From NCBI GenBank assembly GCA_019347575.1, contig JAHWKY010000006.1:1-64000 (forward strand): a stretch of DNA of 64,000 bases, written 5' to 3'. The position numbers and the translations under genes are program-made. Within the stretch, counting starts at the first letter, position 1, and every line of letters begins with the position of its first letter. Below, piece after piece: positions 24,304-31,883 of the stretch. The stretch is from Actinomycetota bacterium (lineage in GTDB: Bacteria; Actinomycetota; Nitriliruptoria; Nitriliruptorales; Nitriliruptoraceae). Below the pieces are notes generated by a model. The model did no database searches. It was not told the origin of the DNA and was given only the letters and a program-made list of their open reading frames with translations.

Positions 24304-26044
24304 ACAGCTCCCAGAAGCGATCACGACCGTGCTGCTCGAGCGCGACGCGGAGGTCGCCCTCGTCGGCCGTCGTGAAGGGACGGAACGCATCGGCGCCCCG
24401 CTCGCGGATCCACACCTCGTCGTCCCCGACCAGGTCCGAACGCCACTTCTGGGTCTTCAGGATGCGGGTGATCACCTTGGTGGTGGCGGTCTGCGGCAGC
24501 TCGCGCGCGAGACGGAGGTAGCGGGGCCGCCACTTCGGCGGCAGGTCGGGCTGACCGTCGAGCCACGCCGCGAACGCCCCGGGATCGAACGTCGCGTCGT
24601 CGCGCAGAACGAGCGCGACCATGAGCTGGTCGCCGGCTTCGGCGTCCGGTACCCCGTACGCCGCCACGACGACCACGTCCGGATGACGTCCGATCGCCTG
24701 CTCGACCGGACCGGTGGGGAAGTTCTCGCCGTCGACTCGCACCCAGTCGTCGGCGCGCCCCGCGAAGTAGAGGAACCCGTCGGCGTCGATGTAGCCGAGG
24801 TCGCCGGTCCAGTACCAGCCGAACCGGGTCGCGGCGGCGGTGGCATCGTCGCTGCCGTAGTAACCCTCGAACGGCCCGCCGCCGGCGGTGTTGACGATCT
24901 CGCCGACGCATTCCTCGGGGTTCAGCAGCCGTCCCGTCTCGTCGAGCCGTGCTCGCGTCAGGTCGTTGCCATCGTCGTCCACGACCCTGATGTCGTGGGT
25001 CGCACGTCCCAGCGCCCCACGGGGCGTGTCCTCGTCGGGCACCAGACCGATGGCACCCTCGGTCGGTCCGAACAGGTCGGTGACCTCGACGCCGAACCGC
25101 TCCGCGAAACGCGCGACCGCCTCCGGCGAGCCCTCGTTGCCGAGTGCTCGACAGAGCGGGTTGTCGGCGTCGTCGGGGCGCTCGACGGTCGCGAGGATGT
25201 AGCTCAACGGCTTGCCGGTGTAGTTGAACCAGGTGGCGCCGTAGCGGCGCACGTCATCGAGGAAACGCGACGCGGTGAACCGGCGCGCGAGGCCGACCGC
25301 CGCCCCGGCTACGAGCGCCGGCATGAACCCGACCATGAGCGAGTTGGAGTGGAACAGCGGCATCGAGATGTAGCCCACGTCGTCGGGTTCGACCCCGAGG
25401 AGCAGGCGCATCCGCTCACCGGTCTGCAGCATCCGTCGCTGCGAGCAGATGACCGCCTTGGGGTCAGAGGTCGTCCCGGAGGTGAAGATCAGGCACCAGG
25501 GTGTGGCGATGTCGACGTCGCGGTCGATCAGCGTCATACCCGCGTCGTCGAGCGCCTCCTCAGCGGGTGTGCCGAGCACGTCCCCGGACGCATCCCAGCG
25601 GGTCACCGTGAGGTAGCGACCGACGGGCGCGTCAAGGCCATCGACCAGGGGCTCGGCGAGCGGGGCGGTCGCGGACTGGGCCACGACGATGCCCACGTCC
25701 GTGTGGCGGGCGTCTCGGACGAGTTGCTCGCCCTGCCGCGTCGGGTTGAGCCCGACCACGGTCGCCCCGACCAGCGCCGCCCCGCCGAGGATGGCGAGGT
25801 AGTCGGGGACGTTCTGCATCAGCACGCCGACGTGGAACGGGCCCTCGTCGGGGCGCAGCGACGCGAGCACGTTGCCCCAGCGACGGGACTCGTCGAGGTA
25901 GGTCGCGTGCGTCCAGGTGACCTGGTCGAAGCGGACGAACGGGCGGCCGCCCACCTCGCTGGCGTTGCGCTCGAGCAGCGCCCCGACGCTCGCCGCGGGC
26001 AGCGCGGCCTCTCCCGGTGCCGGCACCGTCCGCGATCCTGACAT
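24302..26044 (-). CDS. Acyl-CoA synthetase (AMP-binding, FadD17/19-like)
   Basis: A 580-aa adenylate-forming ligase. The ATP loop FTSGTTSDPKAVICS, the LFGPTEGAIG adenine motif, the YWTGDLGYIDADGFLYFAGR hinge region and the C-terminal KVITRILKTQKW are visible. It resembles ligases used for sterol side chains or long-chain acids. The start ATG 26044 lies within a TetR-type operator and has a TAGGGT -10 exactly 7 nt upstream (26057-26052), so the mRNA is probably leaderless; GTG 26053 is an alternative. It is divergent from the isovaleryl-type dehydrogenase and seems controlled with it. Confidence 0.85.
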   Translation of the reverse strand: MSGSRTVPAPGEAALPAASVGALLERNASEVGGRPFVRFDQVTWTHATYLDESRRWGNVLASLRPDEGPFHVGVLMQNVPDYLAILGGAALVGATVVGLNPTRQGEQLVRDARHTDVGIVVAQSATAPLAEPLVDGLDAPVGRYLTVTRWDASGDVLGTPAEEALDDAGMTLIDRDVDIATPWCLIFTSGTTSDPKAVICSQRRMLQTGERMRLLLGVEPDDVGYISMPLFHSNSLMVGFMPALVAGAAVGLARRFTASRFLDDVRRYGATWFNYTGKPLSYILATVERPDDADNPLCRALGNEGSPEAVARFAERFGVEVTDLFGPTEGAIGLVPDEDTPRGALGRATHDIRVVDDDGNDLTRARLDETGRLLNPEECVGEIVNTAGGGPFEGYYGSDDATAAATRFGWYWTGDLGYIDADGFLYFAGRADDWVRVDGENFPTGPVEQAIGRHPDVVVVAAYGVPDAEAGDQLMVALVLRDDATFDPGAFAAWLDGQPDLPPKWRPRYLRLARELPQTATTKVITRILKTQKWRSDLVGDDEVWIRERGADAFRPFTTADEGDLRVALEQHGRDRFWEL

Positions 26045-26054
26045 GCCTGTCACC
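26037..26054. promoter_or_regulatory. TetR-type operator, site 3 (CoA ligase)
   Basis: CCTGACATGCCTGTCACC, one mismatch in the outer arm. It covers the ATG (26044-26042) and overlaps the TAGGGT -10 of the minus-strand CoA ligase, so binding would block transcription initiation directly. Confidence 0.55.
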
Positions 26055-26058
26055 CTAC

Positions 26059-26166
26059 AGCGTGTGCCTCCGGACCCGCCTCCCGGGTCCACCTGCACCC
26101 ACTGGCGTGCGCCCCGACCGAGCGTGTGCATCCGGACCCGCCGTCCGGGTCCATCTGCACCCACTG
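26059..26166. repeat. Two 46-bp direct repeats in a divergent promoter region
   Basis: Copies at 26059-26104 and 26121-26166 differ at about four positions; each holds a GGACCCG...CGGGTCC hairpin. They sit between operator 3 and operator 4, filling the space between the divergent CoA ligase and dehydrogenase promoters. They may be a spacer duplication or a binding site for another regulator. Confidence 0.75.
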
Positions 26167-26195
26167 CCGTTGACCACGTCCGCCAGGCCCGACCG

Positions 26196-26201
26196 TACAC
26201 T
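26196..26201 (+). promoter_or_regulatory. -10 element before the isovaleryl-type dehydrogenase
   Basis: TACACT (TANNNT); operator 4 begins 4 nt downstream, covering the expected transcription start. GTG 26230 is about 28 nt after the -10. Confidence 0.45.
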
Positions 26202-26205
26202 CCGA

Positions 26206-26223
26206 CCTGACGGCGGCGTCAGG
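26206..26223. promoter_or_regulatory. TetR-type operator, site 4 (dehydrogenase)
   Basis: CCTGACGGCGGCGTCAGG: perfect 7-bp arms (CCTGACG/CGTCAGG). Together with site 3 it brackets the divergent regulatory region. Confidence 0.65.
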
Positions 26224-26229
26224 CAGCAC

Positions 26230-27435
26230 GTGGAGGCGGGGCAGGACCTGCTCGCAGATAGCGAGGACCAGGCAGCACTGCGCGCGCTCGCCCGGGAGGT
26301 CGCCGAGAAGGAGCTCGCGCCCCGTGCCGCTGAGTGGGACGAGCAGGAGCGCTTCCCCGACGAGGCCTGGGCCGCGTTCACCCAGGCGGGCCTGCCCGCC
26401 ATCACCATCGGCGAGGAGTACGGCGGGGCGGGTCTCGGCGATATCGAGGCGGCCATCGTGCTCGAGGAGCTGGCCCGCGCCGACGTCTCCAGCGCCATCC
26501 TCCTCCAGCTCATCTACAACGGCGCCCCGCGCGCCATCGAGCACCTCGGCACGGACACGGCCAAGGAGCACTGGCTCCCCCGAGCCGCCAGCGGCGAGTC
26601 GCTGTTCTGTCTCGGCATCACCGAGGCAGACGCCGGCTCCGCGGTCATGGAGATGCGTGCCACGCTGACCCCCGACCGCAACGGGTGGATCCTCGACGCC
26701 TACAAGAACTACGTCACCGGGGGGCACAAGGCCGACGCGTGTCTGGTGTGGACCCGCTTCCCGGGCAGCGAGGGTCCACGCGGGATCGGCTCGATCGTCG
26801 TCGACCTGCACGCCGACGGTGTGTCGGTCACGGGCACCCACAGGAAGATGGGCCTGCGGGGCGTGACCGAGGCCGAGCTCGCGTTCGACGGCGTCGCCGT
26901 CAGCCCCGAGGATGTCATCGTGCACGGCGACGACGAGTCCGCGTTCCGGACCCTGCTCGACCACCTCAACCACGAGCGTTGCGGCAACGCGGCGATGTGC
27001 ATCGGCGCGGCGCACGGCGCGCTCGAGCATGCCGTGACCTACGCCAACGACCGGGTGATCGGCGGCCGCCGCCTCCGCGACATCCAGGGTCTGCAGTGGA
27101 AGTTCGCGGACATGGCCACCGAGTTGGAGTCCGCACGCCTGCTGCTGTATCGCGCGGTCGCGCTGGCAGGGCCGCACGGGACACCGCCGGCGCTCGAGAC
27201 CGGGATGGCGAAGACCAAGGCCAACCTCGCCGCCAAGTACGTGTGCGACGAGACCATCCAGCTGCTCGGCGGGTACGGCTACTCGCGCGAGTATCCGGTC
27301 GAGCGCATCTACCGCGACATCCGCGGGCTCAACATCGGCGCCGGCACCGTGGAGGTCCAGCGCAACTACGTCGGCTCACGGGTGGCGGCGGGGCGCCGTC
27401 CGTCCGGACCCGCCTGGCGTGACATCCTGCACTGA
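26230..27435 (+). CDS. Acyl-CoA dehydrogenase, isovaleryl/long-chain-like
   Basis: A 401-aa flavoenzyme. FCLGITEADAGSAVMEM, GGYGYSREYPVERIYRD and IGAGTVEVQRN are present. Where short-chain enzymes carry the catalytic Glu in IYEGTSE, this one has Ala (IGAGT), as in isovaleryl-CoA dehydrogenase; the alternative Glu is probably in LNHERCGNAAM, the position used by isovaleryl/long-chain types. That points to branched acyl-CoA. GTG 26230 is used; the frame is open upstream but crosses the operator. Regulated by operator 4 if the regulon model holds. Confidence 0.8.
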   Translation: MEAGQDLLADSEDQAALRALAREVAEKELAPRAAEWDEQERFPDEAWAAFTQAGLPAITIGEEYGGAGLGDIEAAIVLEELARADVSSAILLQLIYNGAPRAIEHLGTDTAKEHWLPRAASGESLFCLGITEADAGSAVMEMRATLTPDRNGWILDAYKNYVTGGHKADACLVWTRFPGSEGPRGIGSIVVDLHADGVSVTGTHRKMGLRGVTEAELAFDGVAVSPEDVIVHGDDESAFRTLLDHLNHERCGNAAMCIGAAHGALEHAVTYANDRVIGGRRLRDIQGLQWKFADMATELESARLLLYRAVALAGPHGTPPALETGMAKTKANLAAKYVCDETIQLLGGYGYSREYPVERIYRDIRGLNIGAGTVEVQRNYVGSRVAAGRRPSGPAWRDILH

Positions 27436-27480
27436 TGTACCCGGCACACTGACACGCCGACCACCGCCCCACGAGACCCG

Positions 27481-28953
27481 ATGCCGCGCCCCGACTACGA
27501 CCGCCCCGGCGGACCCTGGGACGTCCCGCCGCTGTCGCGGCTGCCGCGGTCCGGCGTCGTGGACGGCGACACCATCCTCGATCCCGACGAGGTGGACCGC
27601 CGTGTCGGCCTGGTCGCAGCCGGTCTGAGCACACGGGGCGTGCGACTCGGCGACCGCGTCGCGTGGCAGCTCCCCAACTGGTGGGAGGCGGTCGTGCTCT
27701 ACCGCGCCTGCTGGCGCATCGGGGCGGTAGCCGTGCCGATCCACCACCGGGTCGGGCCGGTGACGCGGCAGGTGATCGTCGACCGCGTGCGGCCGCGCGT
27801 GACCCTCGTGGCATCCGACCTCGGCCCACCCGACGACGCGATCGAGGTCCGCGGAGAGGGCGACGGCTTCGGGGCGCTGTTGGACGGCGCGCCACGGGGC
27901 CACCCATCTCGGAGCCGGGACAGCGCCCCGGCCCCGCCGAACGACGCGGTGATCCTGGCGACCTCGGGCTCGTCAGGGGTGCCCAAGCTCGTGCGGCACA
28001 CCCACCGCGGACTGGCGTACAAGGCACGGGCGATGGTCGGGGCGCACGGACTCGACACGACCGACGCCATCCTGATGCCCGCCCCGCTGTCGCACATCTC
28101 GGGCCTGCTTAACGGCGTGCTCATACCGGGGGCGGGTGGGTTGACCACGGTGGTGGAGGATCGGTGGGACCCCGACCGCGCGCTCGAGCTCATCTCGTCC
28201 CAGCGCGTCACGTTCATGATCGGGCCTCCGACGTTCTTCATCGACCTCATGGCCGCGGACGCGTTCTCACCGGGTCGGGTCGCGCCGCTGAGGCTCGTGT
28301 CGTGCGGCGGGGCGGGTGTCACGCCCGCGTTCGTGGAGGAGGCACGCGAGCGGCTCGGTGCGGTCGTCAAGCGCACGTACGGCTCGACCGAGGCGCCGAC
28401 CGTCACGACGAGCCACGCCGACGATCCGCTCGACCGTGCGCGCGACACCGACGGACGCCCCGTGGGTGCGGCCGAGCTGCGCGTCGCGGGAGGTCGGGAG
28501 GGGGCGGGGCGGCTGCAGGTCCGCGGGCCGGAACTGTTCGTGGGCTACCTCGACGCCGCGGCACCGATCGACGAGGAGGGCTGGTACGACACCGGCGACC
28601 TCGCCCGGCTCGACGACGAGTGGGTGACGATCCTCGGCCGAGCCGACGACACGATCGTGCGGGGCGGCGAGAACATCAGCCCGGGCGAGGTCGAGGCGGT
28701 GTGCGCCTGTATCCCCGGAGTCCGCCAGGCGATCGTGGTGGGCTACCCCGACCAGCGGCTCGGCCAGCGCATCGGCCTGGTCATCGAGGCGGAGACCGAC
28801 GTCGGTCTGGACACGATCACCCGAGCGTGTGAGGCGGCTGGGCTCGCGCGTTTCAAGACCCCTGAGCGGGTGGTGCGGCTCGACATCGTGCCTCGCCTCG
28901 ACGCCGGCAAGCCCGACCGGCGTGCCTTGAGCGAGTTGCTTGCAGCGCGGTGA
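27481..28953 (+). CDS. Class I adenylate-forming CoA ligase
   Basis: A 490-aa acyl/aryl-CoA synthetase. The ATP loop ATSGSSGVPKLVRHTHRG, YGSTEAPTVT, YDTGDLARLDDEWVTILGR and the lysine region at the C-terminus (FKTPERVVRLDIVPRLDAGK) are intact. It follows the dehydrogenase by 45 bp on the same strand, so they are probably one transcript under operator 4: this ligase would activate the acid that the dehydrogenase then oxidises. It resembles cyclohexanecarboxylate/fatty-acid ligases, but substrate is not predictable. Confidence 0.83.
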   Translation: MPRPDYDRPGGPWDVPPLSRLPRSGVVDGDTILDPDEVDRRVGLVAAGLSTRGVRLGDRVAWQLPNWWEAVVLYRACWRIGAVAVPIHHRVGPVTRQVIVDRVRPRVTLVASDLGPPDDAIEVRGEGDGFGALLDGAPRGHPSRSRDSAPAPPNDAVILATSGSSGVPKLVRHTHRGLAYKARAMVGAHGLDTTDAILMPAPLSHISGLLNGVLIPGAGGLTTVVEDRWDPDRALELISSQRVTFMIGPPTFFIDLMAADAFSPGRVAPLRLVSCGGAGVTPAFVEEARERLGAVVKRTYGSTEAPTVTTSHADDPLDRARDTDGRPVGAAELRVAGGREGAGRLQVRGPELFVGYLDAAAPIDEEGWYDTGDLARLDDEWVTILGRADDTIVRGGENISPGEVEAVCACIPGVRQAIVVGYPDQRLGQRIGLVIEAETDVGLDTITRACEAAGLARFKTPERVVRLDIVPRLDAGKPDRRALSELLAAR

Positions 28954-29106
28954 GCGACGCCGTGGGCGCCAGATCGCTGGTGTGCCTCCCGTTCGGGCCC
29001 GGTCCTTCGGCCGCCCGAGCCGACGGAGGGGGTCGGACGATCGTGGCACTGCCGGTCGGGACGTCTGGGCTCACCCAACCTGGACTCAACATCCAGGGAG
29101 CACGCC

Positions 29107-30258
29107 ATGTCGCACATCCGTCGCCCGATGATCGCCACCGCGCTCACGGTCGCGCTGTTCCTCGCGATCGGTCCGGCCGCGAGTGCCGCCACCGACCCGC
29201 TCTGGGCCGAGCAGTGGGGCCCCCAGCAGGTGGACGCACCAGAGGCGTGGCCGACGTCGACCGGCGACGGGGCGGTCGTCGCGATCGTGGACTCCGGCGT
29301 CGACCTCGACCACGAGGACCTCGCCGCCAACGCCGTCGCCGGCAACACCTTCCTCGACTGCGGCGATAGCGGCTGTGGCAACGGAGACTGGGAGAGCGGC
29401 GGCGAGCCAGGACACCCGCACGGCACGCACGTGGCCGGGATCGCGGCGGCGGTCACCGACAACGGTGTCGGGATCAAGGGGGTCGCGCCCGACGCGACGA
29501 TCCTGGCGGTACGCGTGCTCGACGAGAACGGCTCGGGTTCGTTCGAGGACATCGCGCGGGGGGTGCGGTGGTCCACCGACAACGGCGCCGACGTGATCAA
29601 CCTCAGCCTGGGTGCGCTCCCGGGTGTCCAGGTGCTCGAGATGACCGGCCTGGTCTCCGATGTGCGGGATGCCATCGCGTACGCGACATCGCGCGGGGTG
29701 GTGGTCGTGGTGGCCGCCGGGAACGAGTCGTTCCCGCTGTGCGCGTCGCCGGCGTTCAACGACGGGGCGGTGTGCGTGACCGCGACCGATCAGCGCGAGG
29801 CGAAGGCCTTCTACGCCAACCAGGCGATCAAGCCCGATCTGCTCGCGGTGTCCGCCCCCGGCGGCTCGGGGCTGCCGCTGTGCGGCGAAGACATCGTGTC
29901 CACGGTCCCGGCCGGTGAGGGCGGGGCGTGCAGCTACCCCGACACGTACGACGAGTTCGCCGGGACCTCGATGGCCGCACCGCACGTGGCCGGCGTCGCC
30001 GCGATGCTTACAGCCACCGGCTGTGCCGGTGACGCCGCCGTGAGCGCGATCACCTCGACGGCCCGCAACCCCGTGACCGGTCAACGGGGGGCCTGGGACC
30101 CGGCTTACGGCTACGGCATCGTCGACGCCGACAACGCCCTCGCCGCCTGCCCCGTGACCGTGACCCAGGACGCGGATGCCGAACCTCGAGAGACCCCACG
30201 CTCCGGACCACCTGACGAACGCGACCGCCCGGATCGTGCTCGCGAACGCCCCGAGTGA
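29107..30258 (+). CDS. Secreted subtilisin-like serine protease (S8)
   Basis: A 383-aa protease with signal peptide (cleavage expected after ASA, residue 28). The catalytic triad is complete: Asp62 in IVDSGVD, His105 in HGTHVAG and Ser288 in GTSMAAPHVAG. There is no obvious long propeptide, which is short for the family, and the C-terminus after the catalytic domain is a charged tail (ERDRPDRARERPE) that may stay unstructured. GGGAG lies 8 nt before ATG 29107. It sits in a 150-bp gap after the ligase and has its own hairpin terminator. Confidence 0.88.
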   Translation: MSHIRRPMIATALTVALFLAIGPAASAATDPLWAEQWGPQQVDAPEAWPTSTGDGAVVAIVDSGVDLDHEDLAANAVAGNTFLDCGDSGCGNGDWESGGEPGHPHGTHVAGIAAAVTDNGVGIKGVAPDATILAVRVLDENGSGSFEDIARGVRWSTDNGADVINLSLGALPGVQVLEMTGLVSDVRDAIAYATSRGVVVVVAAGNESFPLCASPAFNDGAVCVTATDQREAKAFYANQAIKPDLLAVSAPGGSGLPLCGEDIVSTVPAGEGGACSYPDTYDEFAGTSMAAPHVAGVAAMLTATGCAGDAAVSAITSTARNPVTGQRGAWDPAYGYGIVDADNALAACPVTVTQDADAEPRETPRSGPPDERDRPDRARERPE

Positions 30259-30268
30259 GAACCGCGAG

Positions 30269-30292
30269 CCGCGGAGACCGCGCTCTCCGCGG
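30269..30292. terminator. Hairpin after the subtilase gene
   Basis: 9-bp arms CCGCGGAGA and TCTCCGCGG around CCGCGC, 10 nt past the stop. It lies between convergent genes and could serve both strands. No T-run. Confidence 0.55.
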
Positions 30293-30344
30293 CGGGCCCC
30301 GTGGGAACGCCCCAGCGACGATGCGGATGCAGCGTCGCAAGTTA

Positions 30345-30662
30345 CTAGAAGGGGGGAGCGCCCCGGCCGGTGATCTCGATGCGGTGGTAGACGTCGGTGG
30401 GATCCGTGCCGGCGTAACGGGCCGAACCCTCGCTGCCGTCGGGGAGGCGCAGCTTCAGGTCGGCGTCCTCCGCCAGACCGAACCTGGCCGCCCCGCGCAA
30501 CTCGCCCCACCACTCGTCACGGTCGCCGACGGGTTCCGCGCACAGATCCGCGTGTACCGGACCGAGCGCCGTGTCCCCGTCGCACAGCTCCACCATCCCA
30601 CTCCAGGTGCGCACCACCCACCTCCGCCCGGCCAACCGGGAGAGCTTGCCACGGCCGCTCAC
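30345..30662 (-). CDS. Small protein coupled to an acyl-CoA dehydrogenase
   Basis: A 105-aa protein, not recognised. Starts at GTG 30662, which overlaps the dehydrogenase TGA (GTGA). The sequence has an acidic, beta-rich core (MVELCDGDTALGPVHADL, DEWWGELRGAARFGLAEDAD, DLKLRLPDGSEGSARY) and ends with HRIEITGRGAPPF. The pattern resembles DUF4873-type domains found beside flavoprotein monooxygenases, but this is uncertain. Coding is supported by frame, coupling and typical third-position GC. Confidence 0.6.
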   Translation of the reverse strand: MSGRGKLSRLAGRRWVVRTWSGMVELCDGDTALGPVHADLCAEPVGDRDEWWGELRGAARFGLAEDADLKLRLPDGSEGSARYAGTDPTDVYHRIEITGRGAPPF

Positions 30663-31669
30663 CAGAGGTCGGCGCCCGCCTCCACCCGTTCGCGCAGCAG
30701 CCGGGTGACGCGGCGCCGGTGCAGCGTGGCGTCGCCGAAGAGCCGCGACGTCAACTGTGCGCGCTTGAGGTACAGGTGCAGGTCGTGCTCCCAGGTGAAG
30801 CCGACGCCGCCGTGGACCTGCAGCGCCCCGGCGGTCACCCGGCGAGCCGCGTCCCCGCACCACGATTTCGCGACGGACGCGGCCAGAGAGCGGTCGGGGG
30901 CGTCGGTCGCGACCGCCCAAGCCGCGTAGTAGGCGGCCGAGCGCATGCCCTCGACGTCGACGAGCATGTCGGCGAGCCGGTGCTTGACGGCCTGGAAGCT
31001 GCCGATGGGTCGGCCGAACTGCTCGCGCACCTTGGCGTAGTCGGTGGCCATCTCGAGGCAGCGATCGGCGGTGCCCAGCAGCTCCGCCGCGTGCAGCGTC
31101 GCGACGAGGTCGAGGAGGCGTCGGGCGCGGTCGGCTCCGGCGATCTGCCCCCCGAGGGATAGGTCGAGCCAGGCGACCTGGCGGGTCAGGTCCATCGCCG
31201 GCTCGGCCTGCGGCGCCCCGTCGCGCAGGTCGACCGCGGTCACGTGATCGTCGGTGACGTGCAGCGCCAGCGTCGCGTGCGGGGCGTCGACGGCCAGCTC
31301 CTCGGCGTAGGCGAGGCTGGCGGAGGTGGCGCCGGCGATGAGGTCGTCGTGCCACGGCCGCAGGGCCCCCACCTCGGCCGCGACGACCGCTGCGGCCGCC
31401 GTCGAGGTGAACGGGATCGGGGCGACGTGCCGGCCGACCTGCTCGGCGAGCACCGCCAGCTCAACGGCACCCAGACCCAGCCCACCGCTCTCCTCTGGGA
31501 CCGCGATCGCGAGCCACCCCTGGGCCGCGACCTGCTGCCACAGCTGGTGGTCGAGACCAGAACCGTCCTCGACGACCTGACGGACGCGCTCGCTCGTCGC
31601 GAGCGTGCCGAGGAGGTCGCGTGCCGCGTCCCGCAACGCGACCTGATCAGTCGACAGCTCGAAGTCCAC
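30659..31669 (-). CDS. Acyl-CoA dehydrogenase, short FadE type
   Basis: A 336-aa member of the short actinobacterial FadE class that usually works as one half of a heteromeric enzyme. The C-terminal HGGVGFTWEHDLHLYLKRAQL is diagnostic. The N-terminal opening is MDFELSTDQVALRDAARDLL. Transcription is probably leaderless: TAAGCT (31681-31676) lies 6 nt before GTG 31669. It is divergent from another FadE (31884), which could be its partner subunit. The catalytic Glu is often absent in one subunit of such pairs. Confidence 0.82.
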   Translation of the reverse strand: MDFELSTDQVALRDAARDLLGTLATSERVRQVVEDGSGLDHQLWQQVAAQGWLAIAVPEESGGLGLGAVELAVLAEQVGRHVAPIPFTSTAAAAVVAAEVGALRPWHDDLIAGATSASLAYAEELAVDAPHATLALHVTDDHVTAVDLRDGAPQAEPAMDLTRQVAWLDLSLGGQIAGADRARRLLDLVATLHAAELLGTADRCLEMATDYAKVREQFGRPIGSFQAVKHRLADMLVDVEGMRSAAYYAAWAVATDAPDRSLAASVAKSWCGDAARRVTAGALQVHGGVGFTWEHDLHLYLKRAQLTSRLFGDATLHRRRVTRLLRERVEAGADLW

Positions 31670-31675
31670 AGCCCA

Positions 31676-31681
31676 AGCTTA
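31676..31681 (-). promoter_or_regulatory. -10 element for a leaderless dehydrogenase mRNA
   Basis: TAAGCT on the minus strand, 6 nt before GTG 31669; no Shine-Dalgarno is visible in the 20 nt upstream. Confidence 0.45.
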
Positions 31682-31702
31682 GGAACCGCTGGTTGTCCGG
31701 AA

Positions 31703-31765
31703 CGAAACCCGCGCTGCGCGGTGGTTCCCGTTGCCCAACGGGAACCACCGCTGGCGAGGGTTTCG
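31703..31765. repeat. Long nested inverted repeat between divergent dehydrogenases
   Basis: An inner stem of 16-bp perfect arms (GCGGTGGTTCCCGTTG, 31718-31733, with its complement at 31736-31751) and an outer stem CGAAACCC (31703-31710)/GGGTTTCG (31758-31765). A very stable cruciform or RNA hairpin located in a divergent promoter region, where a terminator would be unexpected. Confidence 0.8.
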
Positions 31766-31830
31766 GGGAAGCCGCGCACGCACCTGACCAGGCCGTAGCG
31801 GCCCACTGCTGGCGAGGGTTTCGGGGAAGC
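31751..31830 (+). repeat. Direct repeat of a 22-bp motif
   Basis: Two identical 22-bp copies at 31751-31772 and 31809-31830, containing TGGCGAGGGTTTCGGGGAAG. The first overlaps the right arm of the long inverted repeat, the second ends about 50 bp before the 31884 gene. Confidence 0.8.
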
Positions 31831-31883
31831 TGACAGCGCTACCGACCAGGCTGGGAACTGCAACCCGTGGCAGGATGCGCCCC

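Noticed and set aside
23672-26041. A 789-codon open frame on the plus strand
   Set aside because: It lies antisense to the acyl-CoA dehydrogenase and CoA ligase, both of which have clear motifs; long antisense frames are expected at this GC content and the translation shows no domain.
28954-29106. Promoter elements before the subtilase
   Set aside because: The gap probably holds a promoter, but no TANNNT box at a sensible distance stands out, so none is listed.
31829-31846. TetR-type operator upstream of the 31884 dehydrogenase
   Set aside because: GCTGAC is followed at the right distance by ACCGAC rather than GTCAGG; only one arm matches.
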